64,000 bases of DNA from the NCBI GenBank assembly GCA_031308135.1, contig JAHLJT010009436.1:218751286-218815285 (forward strand), read 5' to 3'. Source of the stretch: Acheta domesticus. Taxonomy: Eukaryota; Arthropoda; Insecta; Orthoptera; Gryllidae. Shown here piece by piece: positions 40,801-46,944 of this stretch (positions within the stretch are counted from its first letter, which is position 1; every line of letters starts with the position of its first letter). The notes below the pieces were generated by a model. That model was not told where the DNA came from, searched no databases, and saw only the letters and a list, made by a program, of their open reading frames with translations. A program made the position numbers and the translations under genes.

Positions 40801-41381
40801 AATATAATTTAGAAAATAACTTGCCTTTTAATTGTTTTCAGTATCAACATTTATTAAAATACATTAAGTAAACAACTGTACTAGAATAAATTCACACTAT
40901 AACTCTTTAAAAATGATACTCTTAACCTCAAACATTCACACTTTCCCTTTCTCATAAACGTTTGTCTCGTAAAATTAAACTTCCATTGACAGTACCTGTT
41001 GCATTTGCATAGGGGTCTGGAAGACTTGCTGTGGCTGCTGATACTGCACCATAGTGGGATTTCCCAGGGTACCCATTGTTTGACCTAACATTTGTGTTTG
41101 CAGTTGCTGTTGCTGTTGTTGTTGCTGCTGCTGAGTAGATGCAATATTTTGGGCTGTAAAATGTATTCACAAGGTCATTAATGATATATTTAATACAAAT
41201 CTATATTCAGAATAAAATTTAATCGCTGGCCAGTAACTCCCAAAATGTTCATATAACAACTTGTCTACATTAGCATTACAATACAAGTAATTAGTGTCAA
41301 ATTGAAAAATAATACATCAATAAAATTACCTGAAGTACGAACCCATGGCGGATTCTTAGTAGTTGCTCCAAACTGTGACAT
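9406..41381 (-). CDS. CCAR1: CCAR1 orthologue (cell cycle and apoptosis regulator 1), 17 exons, 3' end not found
   Basis: A nuclear coactivator and RNA-processing-associated protein. In animals CCAR1 links Mediator and transcription factors and affects apoptosis and splicing (family knowledge). Coding exons: 41381-41330, 41153-40996, 34291-34211, 34125-33914, 33764-33562, 21298-21166, 19259-19131, 19055-18830, 18415-18129, 16619-16397, 14556-14485, 14371-14336, 14124-13921, 10912-10736, 10662-10540, 9954-9727, 9636-9406. Phases agree throughout and the sum is 925 codons. Domain order: Q-rich N-terminus, S1-like, RS/RE-rich basic region, BURAN-like segment, inactive-Nudix-like DBC1/LAIKA domain, SAP, K/D/E-rich linker, EF-hand-like segment. 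The vertebrate protein has about 200 more residues (coiled coil); those exons are probably left of the window. The donor after 16397 would be GC rather than GT (see findings). Confidence 0.93.
9727..9954 (-). CDS. CCAR1: CCAR1 exon: K/D/E-rich low-complexity linker
   Basis: Acceptor TTTCAAG, donor GTTTGT (weak but GT); 228 nt, phase 0. Encodes almost only K, D and E ('DRKKVKDKKDEKDKKDD', later 'EEKDDEDDEEEEDE'), the equivalent of the KKxDD-rich linker of CCAR1. The plus-strand F/I/L-rich open frame here is only its complement. Confidence 0.88.
10540..10662 (-). CDS. CCAR1: CCAR1 exon: 'EHSFEVSLFAELFNEML' segment
   Basis: Acceptor GTTTCAG, donor GTAAAA; 123 nt, phase 0. Encodes 'EHSFEVSLFAELFNEMLMRD' then 'FGFNIFRALYVAPE', near-identical in pattern to vertebrate CCAR1. 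It is 73 bp from the previous exon. Confidence 0.95.
10736..10912 (-). CDS. CCAR1: CCAR1 exon: post-SAP conserved segment
   Basis: Acceptor TTTTTAG, donor GTATTA; 177 nt, phase 0. Encodes a charged helix ('EEEKKKQDERERIAREKK'), then 'IIVHPSRTAKSGKFDCTVMS' and 'LSLLLDYRPEDTK', matching the CCAR1 segment ending in the EF-hand-like region. Confidence 0.94.
10913..11195. other. Left end of the 3.0 kb CCAR1 intron, no gene
   Basis: AT-rich intronic sequence. The rest of this intron (to 13920) holds, in order, a piece of repeat A, a LINE fragment, a piggyBac fragment, a Tigger-like MITE and an unexplained GC-richer patch at about 13490-13790. Confidence 0.5.
11196..11525 (+). repeat. Repeat A, copy 4 (3'-truncated)
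   Basis: Begins AGTGGTGCAACAGAATGACA, the same left end as the copies at 22134 and (reversed) 50164, and continues through the subterminal 'CACAGACCTTTT' and the 'GAAGCACTT' motif before homology fades. A C-run and (TC)n tract (11331-11365) is inserted or expanded inside it. Confidence 0.65.
11331..11365. repeat. C-run plus (TC)n microsatellite
   Basis: A run of C followed by about 12 TC units. A shorter (TC)n lies near 11672-11690. Confidence 0.9.
11857..12362 (+). pseudogene. LINE ORF2 fragment: end of endonuclease domain and linker
   Basis: Translation across frames gives 'FGDFNFPSVKWNVG', 'LLNLFQNNFVNNSNDVMLAL', 'ADAYHPPLCLFYE' and, further on, 'YDSANFNII' ... 'YNLYECIDLYVPKRK'. This is the order seen in jockey/CR1-type LINEs from the GDFN motif to the linker before the reverse transcriptase. 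The upstream endonuclease and the whole RT are missing. It stops abruptly where a piggyBac fragment starts. Confidence 0.72.
12365..12785 (+). pseudogene. piggyBac-type transposase fragment (N-terminal part)
   Basis: 'RYSSSSKQ' and an acidic stretch are followed by 'VKNGYQWSPHTP', a frame break, 'VRKYPGLVPGITVSSPLDAF' and 'NLFFSDEIKEEILRCTN', then 'WINMTREELDAFLGFVIIH'. This is the standard N-terminal order of PGBD/piggyBac transposases. The catalytic region is missing and TIRs were not identified. It differs clearly from the piggyBac at 51241-55522, so it is a separate family. Confidence 0.72.
12869..13392. mobile_element. Tigger/pogo-like MITE
   Basis: The left end CAGTCAGTTCCAGTAATAG and the complement of the right end, CAGTCAACTCCGGTTATAG, agree over about 20 bp. 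TA precedes the left end; the right flank is AA, so the duplication is imperfect. No open frame of note; located in a CCAR1 intron. Confidence 0.7.
13921..14124 (-). CDS. CCAR1: CCAR1 exon: SAP domain and acidic/basic linker
   Basis: Acceptor TTCTCTAG, donor GTAATT; 204 nt, phase 0. Encodes 'VNELRQELEARTLSPKGLKS' followed by 'QLIARLTKAIK', a SAP motif that binds AT-rich, scaffold-type DNA, then an E/K/D/P-rich linker. Confidence 0.95.
14336..14371 (-). CDS. CCAR1: Candidate CCAR1 36-nt microexon
   Basis: Flanked by a good acceptor (TATTTTCAG) and donor (GTACTT), 36 nt, phase 0 on both sides, encoding SLLYDVSMSSVQ. It falls between the 'DPKGMK' and 'VNELRQELEAR' exons, which are continuous in vertebrate CCAR1, so it would be an optional insert at the start of the SAP domain. 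Evidence is splice sites and phase only; transcript reads would settle it. Confidence 0.5.
14485..14556 (-). CDS. CCAR1: CCAR1 exon: linker before SAP domain
   Basis: Acceptor GATTGCAG, donor GTATGA; 72 nt, phase 0. Encodes 'EEECTQEVKREPTHYSELDP' then KGMK, matching the 'TH(W/Y)SxLDPKxMK' segment just before the SAP domain in CCAR1. Confidence 0.9.
14557..16396. other. CCAR1 intron; one unexplained GC-richer patch
   Basis: Mostly AT-rich sequence. The patch at about 15095-15460 is GC-richer, with short open frames on both strands ('PVSKVEEYSWWGRQQ' on minus). It looks like a decayed transposon or processed copy, but I do not recognise it. Confidence 0.4.
16397..16619 (-). CDS. CCAR1: CCAR1 exon: DBC1/LAIKA domain, C-terminal part; unusual donor
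   Basis: Acceptor CTCACAG. Encodes 'THKGRVVPARVETVVLFLPD', 'VWSCVPTRLEWDGL' and 'KKQLERKLKADQ'. Read on, it meets TAG at about 16383 with no GT donor before it. A GC donor (AAG|GCACAG) after 16397 gives phase 0, which matches the next exon. The exon is visibly richer in G, C and CpG than its neighbours. Alternatives: a true short isoform ending at the TAG, or an assembly error. Confidence 0.88.
16620..18128. other. CCAR1 intron, no gene; poly-A tract
   Basis: AT-rich. It contains an A-run of about 20 at 17377-17397 and CAACAA-type runs near 16830-16860. No recognised element. Confidence 0.5.
18129..18415 (-). CDS. CCAR1: CCAR1 exon: DBC1/LAIKA (inactive Nudix-like) domain, N-terminal part
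   Basis: Acceptor TTGCAG, donor GTAAGT. Encodes 'VMLMSMPSMDDVYRKCCQLA', 'NFLVGLRGKNE', 'GGPWSPSLDGPNPERDPSVL' and 'TAIRTCRALTGINLSSCTQW', the hallmark of the CCAR1/CCAR2 family domain, which lacks Nudix catalytic residues. Ends in phase 2. Confidence 0.96.
18830..19055 (-). CDS. CCAR1: CCAR1 exon: BURAN-like conserved segment
   Basis: Acceptor GTCTAG, donor GTGGGT. Encodes 'ELRRRYTNLYIPSDFF', 'RWIDAFPPTSPF', 'LDRPCSFHVMNKEVDP' and 'DADYLFSAK', strongly conserved with vertebrate CCAR1. Ends in phase 0. Only a 75-bp intron separates it from the preceding exon. Confidence 0.95.
19131..19259 (-). CDS. CCAR1: CCAR1 exon: RS-rich region, part 2
   Basis: Acceptor TTTTCAG, donor GTGAGT. Encodes 'KRSPSVRRRSKSPRPRPRRS' then 'RIVPRYMVQIPKISLDL', the conserved lead-in to the globular core ('VPRYTVQ.SK.SLD' in the vertebrate protein). 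RS dipeptides suggest phosphorylation and association with splicing factors. Confidence 0.9.
19260..21165. other. CCAR1 intron, nothing recognised
   Basis: Unique-looking AT-rich sequence without inverted-repeat ends or coding motifs that I could recognise. Confidence 0.5.
21166..21298 (-). CDS. CCAR1: CCAR1 exon: RE/RS-rich basic region, part 1
   Basis: Acceptor GTTTTAG, donor GTGAGT. Encodes 'SRRRERSKERGRDTDEEE' and 'DRKKRREERV', a charged region typical of CCAR1 before its BURAN-like segment and probably containing a nuclear localisation signal. Ends in phase 2. Confidence 0.85.
21610..24110. repeat. Inverted-repeat element interrupted by repeat A
   Basis: The arm at about 21610-21830 and the reverse complement of about 23940-24110 share ordered similarity, for example AGTCTTTATCTTAACTCGCA against GGTCTTTATCTTAGCTTGCA, and the GAGTTGAG ... 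ACGTGG motifs in the same order. The arms are old (many differences). Repeat A copy 1 fills most of the space between them, so it probably inserted into an older long-TIR element. Outer boundaries are not defined. Confidence 0.5.
22134..23693 (+). repeat. Repeat A, copy 1 (full length, ~1.56 kb)
   Basis: Runs from AGTGGCGCTACAGAATGGCA to a terminal hairpin ending ACGGGAAAGTAA. Near each end lies ACTTTCCYGTA or its complement, a subterminal inverted repeat. The body is made of diverged ~300-bp monomers, each ending with a block like TTTAAAGAAAAAAATTTGGA followed by GAGAAAAT.TTG (ends near 22690, 22990, 23300). It has no conserved coding frame. A second full copy lies at 48571-50164 in reverse, with partial copies at 7499 and 11196. 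Confidence 0.85.
24111..25527. other. CCAR1 intron, nothing recognised
   Basis: AT-rich intronic DNA with a short (CAA)n run at about 24367-24382. A small translation near 24830-24960 ('LPILLYRSEYWTVTSDQMRI') resembles the C-terminal part of LINE reverse transcriptases ('LLYGSETWT'), so a very short LINE relic is possible. Confidence 0.4.
25764..25817. repeat. (TAA)n microsatellite
   Basis: About 17 consecutive TAA/ATA units without interruption, so it is likely polymorphic. Confidence 0.95.
26800..27194. mobile_element. piggyBac-like terminal fragment
   Basis: The right end reads AACGTTGGGAAGAAACGGG followed by TTAA (27191-27194), as expected for a piggyBac terminus. Its complement, CCCAACGTTGCGTAAACGCA, recurs in direct orientation at about 26809 (CCCAATGTTGAGTAAACGCA), forming an inverted pair ~350 bp apart. 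A further related string is at 25529 (CAATGTTGGGAGTTTTCCGG). No TTAA-bounded left end was found, so the element is probably truncated. Confidence 0.5.
27195..28050. other. GC-richer unexplained patch in CCAR1 intron
   Basis: About 27360-27860 is clearly richer in G and C than the surrounding DNA (for example 'GGTGGCCCCAGGGCCC'), with short frames on both strands. It may be part of a LINE or a retrocopy, but no family motif could be recognised. Confidence 0.35.
28080..32230. repeat. Array of diverged direct repeats inside CCAR1 intron
   Basis: Blocks recur in order. 'CTCCTATATTATTTCAGTAG' occurs at about 28112, 29600 and (variant) 30255. 'GGCCTCAAAGAAA' and 'CACCATAATCTAC' occur near 28386/28409 and 30355/30377. 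'GTACAATGAAGAGTGAAGAC' near 29340 matches a near copy at 30740. The 'AACATTGCAAAGAGTAG' block is at 30040 and 31825. The 'GGAAAG.GAAAAGCT..CTGTC' and 'TTACTTCAAATGTT' block is near 30150, 30890 and 31935. Unit order suggests repeated segmental duplication of a roughly 1-1.4 kb unit. No coding function is apparent. Confidence 0.7.
32231..33561. other. CCAR1 intron, nothing recognised
   Basis: AT-rich sequence with no recognised element. Confidence 0.45.
33562..33764 (-). CDS. CCAR1: CCAR1 exon: end of S1-like domain
   Basis: Acceptor TTCATAG, donor GTAGGA. Encodes 'GVGDRVLVEASYNPNMPFKW', then 'NATRIQVLP' and a low-complexity N/G/P-rich tail. It ends in phase 1, which matches the next recognised exon 12.3 kb downstream, so no exon need be missing between them, although an in-frame one cannot be excluded. 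Confidence 0.92.
33914..34125 (-). CDS. CCAR1: CCAR1 exon: A/P-rich linker and start of S1-like domain
   Basis: Acceptor TTTCAG, donor GTACAT. Encodes 'VSYPTPRALNP', an A/V/P-rich spacer, then 'QRVFTGTVTKVHDNFGFVDE', the start of the CCAR S1-like nucleic-acid-binding fold. Ends in phase 2 within 'FFQT'. One of the best conserved parts of the protein. Confidence 0.93.
34211..34291 (-). CDS. CCAR1: CCAR1 exon: short M/T/A-rich linker
   Basis: Acceptor TTAAAG and donor GTGAGA; 81 nt, phase 0 at both ends. Encodes 27 residues beginning AGMAMTTMTAAMG. Being a multiple of three in phase 0 it could be skipped without breaking the frame. The 6.7 kb intron before it contains a hAT MITE and other repeats. 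Confidence 0.82.
34292..35645. other. CCAR1 intron, nothing recognised
   Basis: AT-rich; no supported coding or mobile feature. Confidence 0.45.
35646..35757 (+). repeat. Inverted, CpG-depleted copy of the sequence upstream of CCAR1
   Basis: About 112 bp match the reverse complement of 41720-41837. Shared strings include TTATTCTCTGGTCAGAAGAT and GATGGAAAATGTTTT. Where the upstream sequence has CpG (GGCGAAG, CTCGTG) this copy has CpA or TpG. See findings. Confidence 0.8.
35758..39542. other. CCAR1 intron: AT-rich with possible old transposon ends
   Basis: TTAACTCTTAGACTGTTTGC at about 36049 followed by GGTCATTTGTGACCCC resembles a piggyBac left end, and 'GTCGGGGTCAAACTTTAGCC' near 36578 could be part of its other side, but no TTAA-bounded pair was found. 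The rest is unremarkable. Confidence 0.35.
38360..38416 (-). mobile_element. hAT terminus fragment (GCTACGCCACTG)
   Basis: Ends GTGCTACGCCACTG, the complement of the CAGTGGCGTAGC hAT terminus. Its inner sequence (GCAGCTGACACCT) differs from the two CAGTGGCGTAGC elements at 39551 and 51181, so it is another subfamily. The other end was not found. Confidence 0.55.
39551..40308. mobile_element. hAT MITE, CAGTGGCGTAGC family, complete
   Basis: 758 bp beginning CAGTGGCGTAGC and ending GCTACGCCACTG, flanked by a perfect 8-bp duplication AAAAATAC (39543-39550, 40309-40316), diagnostic of hAT. It has no transposase. It contains a CpG-rich central part (39770-39960) with 'ATGACGCATGCGCA'. This is the same family as the composite at 51181-59667, with similarity along the whole length. 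Confidence 0.95.
40996..41153 (-). CDS. CCAR1: CCAR1 exon: glutamine-rich N-terminal segment
   Basis: Acceptor TTTTACAG and donor GTACTG. Encodes a polyQ/Q-rich tract (eight consecutive Q encoded by CAG/CAA) followed by M, Q and P-rich sequence ending QMQQ. Q-rich low complexity is typical of this part of CCAR1. The CAG/CAA run could be length-polymorphic. Confidence 0.88.
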
Positions 41382-41383
41382 AC
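41330..41383 (-). CDS. CCAR1: CCAR1 first coding exon
   Basis: Starts at ATG 41381 and encodes MSQFGATTKNPPWVRTS, matching the MxQFGxxKNPPW start of vertebrate CCAR1. The acceptor CAG lies just before 41383, so only two untranslated bases belong to this exon. The same bases GTATGT could be misread as a donor. Donor GTAATT follows 41330; the exon ends in phase 1. Confidence 0.9.
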
Positions 41384-41639
41384 CTGCAACTATCAACAGA
41401 AATAAGAAATTATGAAAATGTGATTTTTTAAATTATTTTTGAAAATTAAACCTATCTTTCGATTCACAAAATTCTAAGGCATTTCTAAGAAACTGCTTCT
41501 TGTGGCATGCTAAATATTTAAGACAGTATTTCTAGAGTCCACTCACAGCTTTTCATATTTTGAACGCTTCCTAGACATGTAATACTTCAATAAGTATAGT
41601 AAATGTTTCAATTAAACAAGCAATGGATAAAAACGATGT

Positions 41640-42492
41640 ATCCTATAATCAAAGGCACAAGTCAAAATCCTTAACACGTTATTCTCGCCCAATAAAAGCC
41701 CGGCAACTCGAGCGCGTCTTTGTTTAAACAGAACCCAAAACAAAACATTTTCCATCACGAGCGCGGTGACAGATGTACGCCCCTTCGCCACAATTCGGAA
41801 ACACATGACACTGTATCTTCTGACCAGAGAATAACAACATGCTCTAAAAGTTTATTTCTAAATTTACCTCTTCAAGAAGAAACGAAAAAAATTTGTTTTC
41901 AAGTTTGAAGCTCTTCAACAGTTTACAAGAGAAACGCCATCACTATTATCACTTAAAACATAAAGGTATTCTTTGACAGTGTTCATATGGGCATTGGGAG
42001 TAATCATTAACACTTAAATCAATAATTTGTTAATTTATTCAAGATTTTTTCATTCATAAGTACGCTTTAAATGCGATTTTTAGCACAAAACTTGGCAAAA
42101 ACTGACTCCAGTAGTGTTACTACACGAACGCATATGCTGGCATATCTAAAAATATATTTCTGATCATATTTCAAATTAATTAATTAATGACTATTTTAGT
42201 TATTCAAATTTTCGTTTTCATTAATCCACACTGCATTTTTTAGCCACGAATGTTGATAATTTTCATTTATATCGATAAGTGGTTTACACGAGTTAAAGCA
42301 GGGACTTCGCCTACTTTCGCCGTAAGAAATAGTTACCCATTTTGTTTATATCTTTCCAAGAATAACACAATTTTTACTTTTATTCAGCCTAAATAAATAA
42401 TTTATGCGTATTTTGATATTTTTATTTTCATTGGAATTTAATTTCTTTTGCATATATTGTTTATTAGAATCGTTCCGACTCGTGGGGTAAAG
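41640..42492. promoter_or_regulatory. Divergent promoter region of CCAR1 (minus) and cyclophilin (plus)
   Basis: The start codons are 1.11 kb apart and point away from each other. The part at 41690-41800 is rich in CpG (CGAGCGCG, GAGCGCGGTG, TACGCCCCTTCGCC) in otherwise CpG-poor DNA, and holds CCAAT at about 41691. This suggests an unmethylated promoter and possibly the untranslated first exon of CCAR1. No TATA or Inr site could be assigned with confidence. Confidence 0.55.
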
Positions 42493-43686
42493 ATGGCATT
42501 CGTAGCGCTCCGTGTGTGCCGCCAATCCTGTTCTCTTCAGAGAACCGGCATCCATAACCGGCTGAGCTTGAGTAGTTGTGTCTCAGTTCTTCGCCAATTT
42601 GCTACGAAAATGTCTCTCCCTAGGGTTTTTTTCGATGTCAGCGCAGATGGGCAGCCCCTTGGAAGAATTGTAATGGAGGTAAGTGAGTTAGTTCGTTGTA
42701 CTTGGGGGAAAATAACCCAAAATAGATTAGGTCATTTGCCCTTTGTCGCCTCTTACTTGCTAGATAATGCCGGCAAATGCACTGTCACGTGGGCCGTAAA
42801 ATAATACATCACAGATGGGAGTCTTATATTGTAAAACAATGTGAAAATTTGAAATAAAAGTTTGTTTTCTTTATTCTGATTAACCTGTGCGGGTATAATC
42901 TTTCTTTGCCGGAATTTCCGTAAGAAGGTTGTTTCCTTGATTCTGAATAACTGGTATAGACAATCTTTCGTTGTCGGAATTTCCCTAGGAATATGGTATT
43001 GTCGGTAGTAATTCATTTGGACGAATCTTAATTGGACACAGCATTTTACTAATGTTGGAAGTGCTTGTTTGCAGTTGAGAGCTGATGTTGTACCCAAGAC
43101 TGCGGAAAATTTCCGTGCCTTGTGCACTGGCGAAAAGGGCTTTGGATACAAGGGTAGCACATTCCACAGGGTTATCCCCAATTTCATGTGCCAAGGTGGA
43201 GACTTTACCAATCATAATGGCACTGGTGGAAAGTCAATTTATGGAAACAAGTTTGAGGATGAAAACTTCATTCTGACTCACACTGGACCGGGTATGTGAA
43301 CCAAAGGAGTGTATTGTATTAATATTTTTATTTTTATTCGGCCTATAGTCATGTCTGATTTTTCATAATTTTTGCAGGTATCTTGTCTATGGCCAACGCT
43401 GGGCCACACACAAACGGTAGCCAGTTTTTTGTTACCACTGCCAAAACTAGTTGGCTTGACAATCGTCATGTTGTTTTTGGTTCTGTTGTTGAGGGCATGG
43501 ATATTGTGAAGAGGGTAAGTGTGGGTGTATATGTATGCATGCCTATCTGCTTGCCTTTACTCTTCCTGTATTAGAAATTTGGTCCTGTATTTACACATTT
43601 ATTTTTTTCAGTTGGAAACCTTTGGTTCTCAGAGTGGCAAGACCTCGAAGAAACTTATCATTGATGATTGTGGTCAACTTTCTTAA
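42493..43686 (+). CDS. Cyp1: Cyclophilin-type peptidyl-prolyl cis-trans isomerase, 4 exons
   Basis: Exons 42493-42678, 43075-43291, 43378-43514 and 43612-43686 (615 nt, 204 codons plus stop), all with GT..AG introns and consistent phases. Catalyses proline cis-trans isomerisation and binds cyclosporin in this family. Signature motifs: '[16 protein letters not shown]' (catalytic Arg, Phe and Gln), 'NGSQFF', '[11 protein letters not shown]' (the Trp and His of the cyclosporin pocket) and end 'IIDDCGQLS'. Residues 1-39 before the second Met ('[20 protein letters not shown]') are R/S/L-rich without acidic residues, like a mitochondrial presequence; initiation at the inner Met would give a cytosolic form. 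An in-frame ATG at 42448 is also possible but less likely. The symbol follows the insect cyclophilin-1 name by similarity. Confidence 0.95.
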
Positions 43687-43884
43687 AAGTACATGCATTT
43701 AATCAGAAATTTTCGTTTTACCTGCTACAAAATGAGTTGTGTAATTTTTTTCTAAAAAGCTTTGTTTGATCTAAAAAAAAGTTCCCCAAATGCTCTTTTT
43801 CCGAATTAAAAGTACAAAAAGTTTTGTTCTGTAAATTTATTGAAATTCTTGAAATTTGCAGATTTACTGGTTAATTTACTGTGT

Positions 43885-43890
43885 AATAAA
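43885..43890 (+). terminator. Candidate polyadenylation signal of cyclophilin gene
   Basis: AATAAA about 200 bp after the stop codon. Another AATAAA lies at about 44252, so alternative 3' ends are possible. Confidence 0.5.
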
Positions 43891-45801
43891 ATTTTGTGCA
43901 ACTGCAGTAGTAATGCCGCATGAATGAGCTGTTTCATCCATTCCATTAACCTTAAGTTATGTTAGGTGATGGTATGCCAAAGAACAATACTATGTTATTG
44001 TCGAATATGACTTGTAATTGTTCAAGCAATAGTAACCTCATTGTAGCTGTAAGTGTTAAGAATGCAAGAATTTAAATACTTCAGATCTTGTGATAATTTA
44101 AGTGATCCAGGTGGTGCATACCATATATTGGCTAACTGCAAATAATGTTTTGAATGTAACTTGGCATTCCTGAAGTAACTTGCTTGATTCAACATTTCAC
44201 TTTTTATTGCTGTTTTGTCCTTTCTGTATTTCACATTTCAACTAGTTCAGAAATAAAGTTGAATAATTGACTTCTGGCTTTTTATTTTAAATGTAATGGC
44301 AATAAAATATAGGGCAAGTTAAGTTCAAAGTGTGAATGTTTGTGATAGTTTCATTGGGTGTTCAATCTTGATAAGGATTTCTTATAAGGCAAATTTAGAA
44401 GCAAGGGAATTAGGAATAAAAAGTAATCAAAACGTGATATGCATGAATTTATTGCAAAGAACAGCAATTACTGGGAGAATGGAAAACATTTCAGTTTGTT
44501 ACTTTCAAACATGAGTTGGGAAGCTTTTCAAGCCTAGTGTTAAAAATAATTTTAATCTTTCTGGCTTTGCATAAAAATTACATGTGTAGAGATTGAAACT
44601 GAGACTAAGCATGAGGAATGATCTTTGACTAAAGATGTGATAAATGTGTTCACCGGCTATTGAAAGTTTGTTGGTAATGAAAAGAGCAATGTTACTGTTA
44701 AAATGTTGATAGAATAATGCCAGGAGAAATAAGTTGCTGAAATTATAGTGGAAAGGTTTGGTTTTCACCCTTCATATTCAGTCAGCCTGTCTGGAATGCT
44801 GGACACAAGAATACCATCAAATTGCTGAACTTGTCAAAGAAAGCTGACGATAAAATTAACTATATTGTAGTATTCGTATTAGCTGGAGTGTTACTCTTGG
44901 TACTATAACCAAGGAATCTGCCCAGAAAAAAAAATTCAAATCTTATTCTGTATGGCTTTATTCCAATACTAGTGGAATAAATGCTTGAACATAATAGATT
45001 CAGACCACTAGTATATTATAAAGTAAATTCAGTAATACGTTATGTTTCAAAACTATAACTGAAATTTGCAGATTCTTATTTGTAAAGTTCTTCACATAAA
45101 CTGTGTAGGAATTCCGGAGCTCGAGAAAACGCGAAGTACGTACGTCGTACACGAATCTTTAAAACGCAGTATAAATGTTTTACAGTTCACTTTCAGCAAT
45201 TTTCTGGACATCGTCTGAACATAACTGTTCATCTGAAGGCCTTAAGATTGCTACTGATCTTAAAATTGATTCAAACGGCATTTAATTACATTATCGGACC
45301 ATGTTTTTCTGACGATCCTCCAAATTTACAGACGTAGATTTGCCCATGAAAATGCTGTCCGGAAGGAGAATTAGCAAGTTCGAGTGAAATAGTTATGACA
45401 TGAGTGTGGTAAGGTGTTACGATAAGACGTACAATGTTTCCAATGAGTAATCTGCTTTGTATGCATTCCTCACTTATTTCCGACTCACAGTGAACCAAGA
45501 TTATTCGAACACTATATTTCTTAGGCTTATTACTGCATTGATCTGTGTCAAGTTTAGAAAACAAGTGGATAAACCGTTGTCTTAACCAATTTTCTTTACA
45601 TGCTTTTTTCATATGTGAGCAGGTAAGTTTTTTACCAATTTCAATCCAATGTAATAATCGATATAATACCATTAATGCTTATAAAATGTGGGAATGTGCG
45701 ATCGGATGTGTATTAAGCAGCGTCAAAGACAATTGTGTTCATTAGTCATAATTGAACAATCCACCAATTTGCACTGATGGTATCTTGGAGCCACTGAAGG
45801 C
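43891..45801. other. Downstream spacer with one unrecognised minus-strand open frame
   Basis: No recognised gene. The longest open frame is 128 codons on the minus strand (45672-45286), with unremarkable composition ('VRIILVHCESEISEECIQSR'). It has no homologue that I recognise and could be chance. Confidence 0.35.
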
Positions 45802-45923
45802 CTGTCACACGAGCGTTGCAATGGCGTGCGTTGTTGGACACTTGCCTTACAAGAGCGATTTGGTCGTTCCGCACAAAATTGTGTTTTTCTACGACGCTGG
45901 TCAACGCAACGCTCATGTGAGAG
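45802..45923. mobile_element. Short MITE-like inverted-repeat element
   Basis: CTGTCACACGAGCGTTGC at the left and the complement CTCTCACATGAGCGTTGC at the right bound about 122 bp. The string TCACACGAGCG resembles termini of some P or PIF/Harbinger-type MITEs, but no target duplication is visible, so class and borders are tentative. Confidence 0.45.
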
Positions 45924-46090
45924 ACCTAAAAGATAAATATTTCAAAACACTAGTACATAGTATTGAAAATTCCTTACATGTGATGTGCAGTAAGAATTTA
46001 AATACTATTGTGCAACAATAATACAAATAATATTGAATTGAAGAAACTTAATTTCTTGAAAATATTATCCACTACAAGTCATAAAGTAAA

Positions 46091-46435
46091 TCTTATATAT
46101 ATAAAATTCTCGTTTTAGTTACCATAATCCTCCGAAACGGCTTGACCGATTTTGATGAAATTTTATATGTATATTCAGTAGGTCTGAGAATAGGTTGTTA
46201 TCTATTTTTTATACCTCTTAGTGATAAGGGTGGTCCACCCCATTTTTTTTTAATTTTACGTACTAAACTTTCTAGGCAACCCGCTACACACGGTAGGTAT
46301 TTCACCCGCTGCACTGTGTTTCTCCATATTACGCACCTGCTCAGCGATGTGCAGACTGCTATTAAATGTGAATAACACGCAGAGAGACGGAGAAAGAGAT
46401 ATAGGGGCAGAACAACGTCTGACGGGCTCAGCTAG
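46091..46435 (+). mobile_element. Non-autonomous Helitron
   Basis: Begins TCTTATATATATAAAATTCT followed by CTCCGAAACGGCTTGACCGA-like sequence, the typical 5' part of arthropod Helitrons, and ends with a short GC-rich segment and CTAG (ACGTCTGACGGGCTCAGCTAG-like 3' end). It lacks target duplications, as expected. 345 bp, no coding capacity. The 3' end is shared with the relic ending at 48444. Confidence 0.72.
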
Positions 46436-46936
46436 AAAAGTTTGTCTCCGCGATACATTATTGCGTTAGGTTTAAGGAGTCTTAAGCATGTTAGAGACTA
46501 ATTTATCATTAATTCTATAATTAGCAGGGGGAAAAAGCCCAGCAATTACTATTTCACTACAGGTAGATATGACATTGGAACTAGGAACTTTGTTTTAATA
46601 ATTTGTGATGTTTGTTACTGCGAAATGTTTAATTAGCCTTAATTAATGTTTAGTTAGCCTTCGAAAGTTGATATTAAATTCTCGAATGTGCAAAATAGGT
46701 ATAAAATTCATTGGTAAACAGTTAAAAATGTGTACATGAATTTTATAACAATTTTTTAAATGATTGTTCTGTAGAGAAGATTTATTATCGTTAATTATTT
46801 TCTCCTGCCGTCTTTTAATATATAGATTTTTGTTTTTATTCCATTTAGTGCAACAATAGGTAAAGAAATCCCTGATTCATTTACATGATGTAATTATCAC
46901 TTGATCAGTATCCCCGCAAGGCGTCTACCGGCGTTA
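46436..46936. other. Spacer, nothing recognised
   Basis: AT-rich, no supported feature. Confidence 0.4.
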
Positions 46937-46944
46937 CTTCTGAC

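Noticed and set aside
45286..45672. 128-codon minus-strand frame as a new gene
   Set aside because: It has no recognised motif, no clear promoter or splice partner, and a length possible by chance in 64 kb; kept only as a note.
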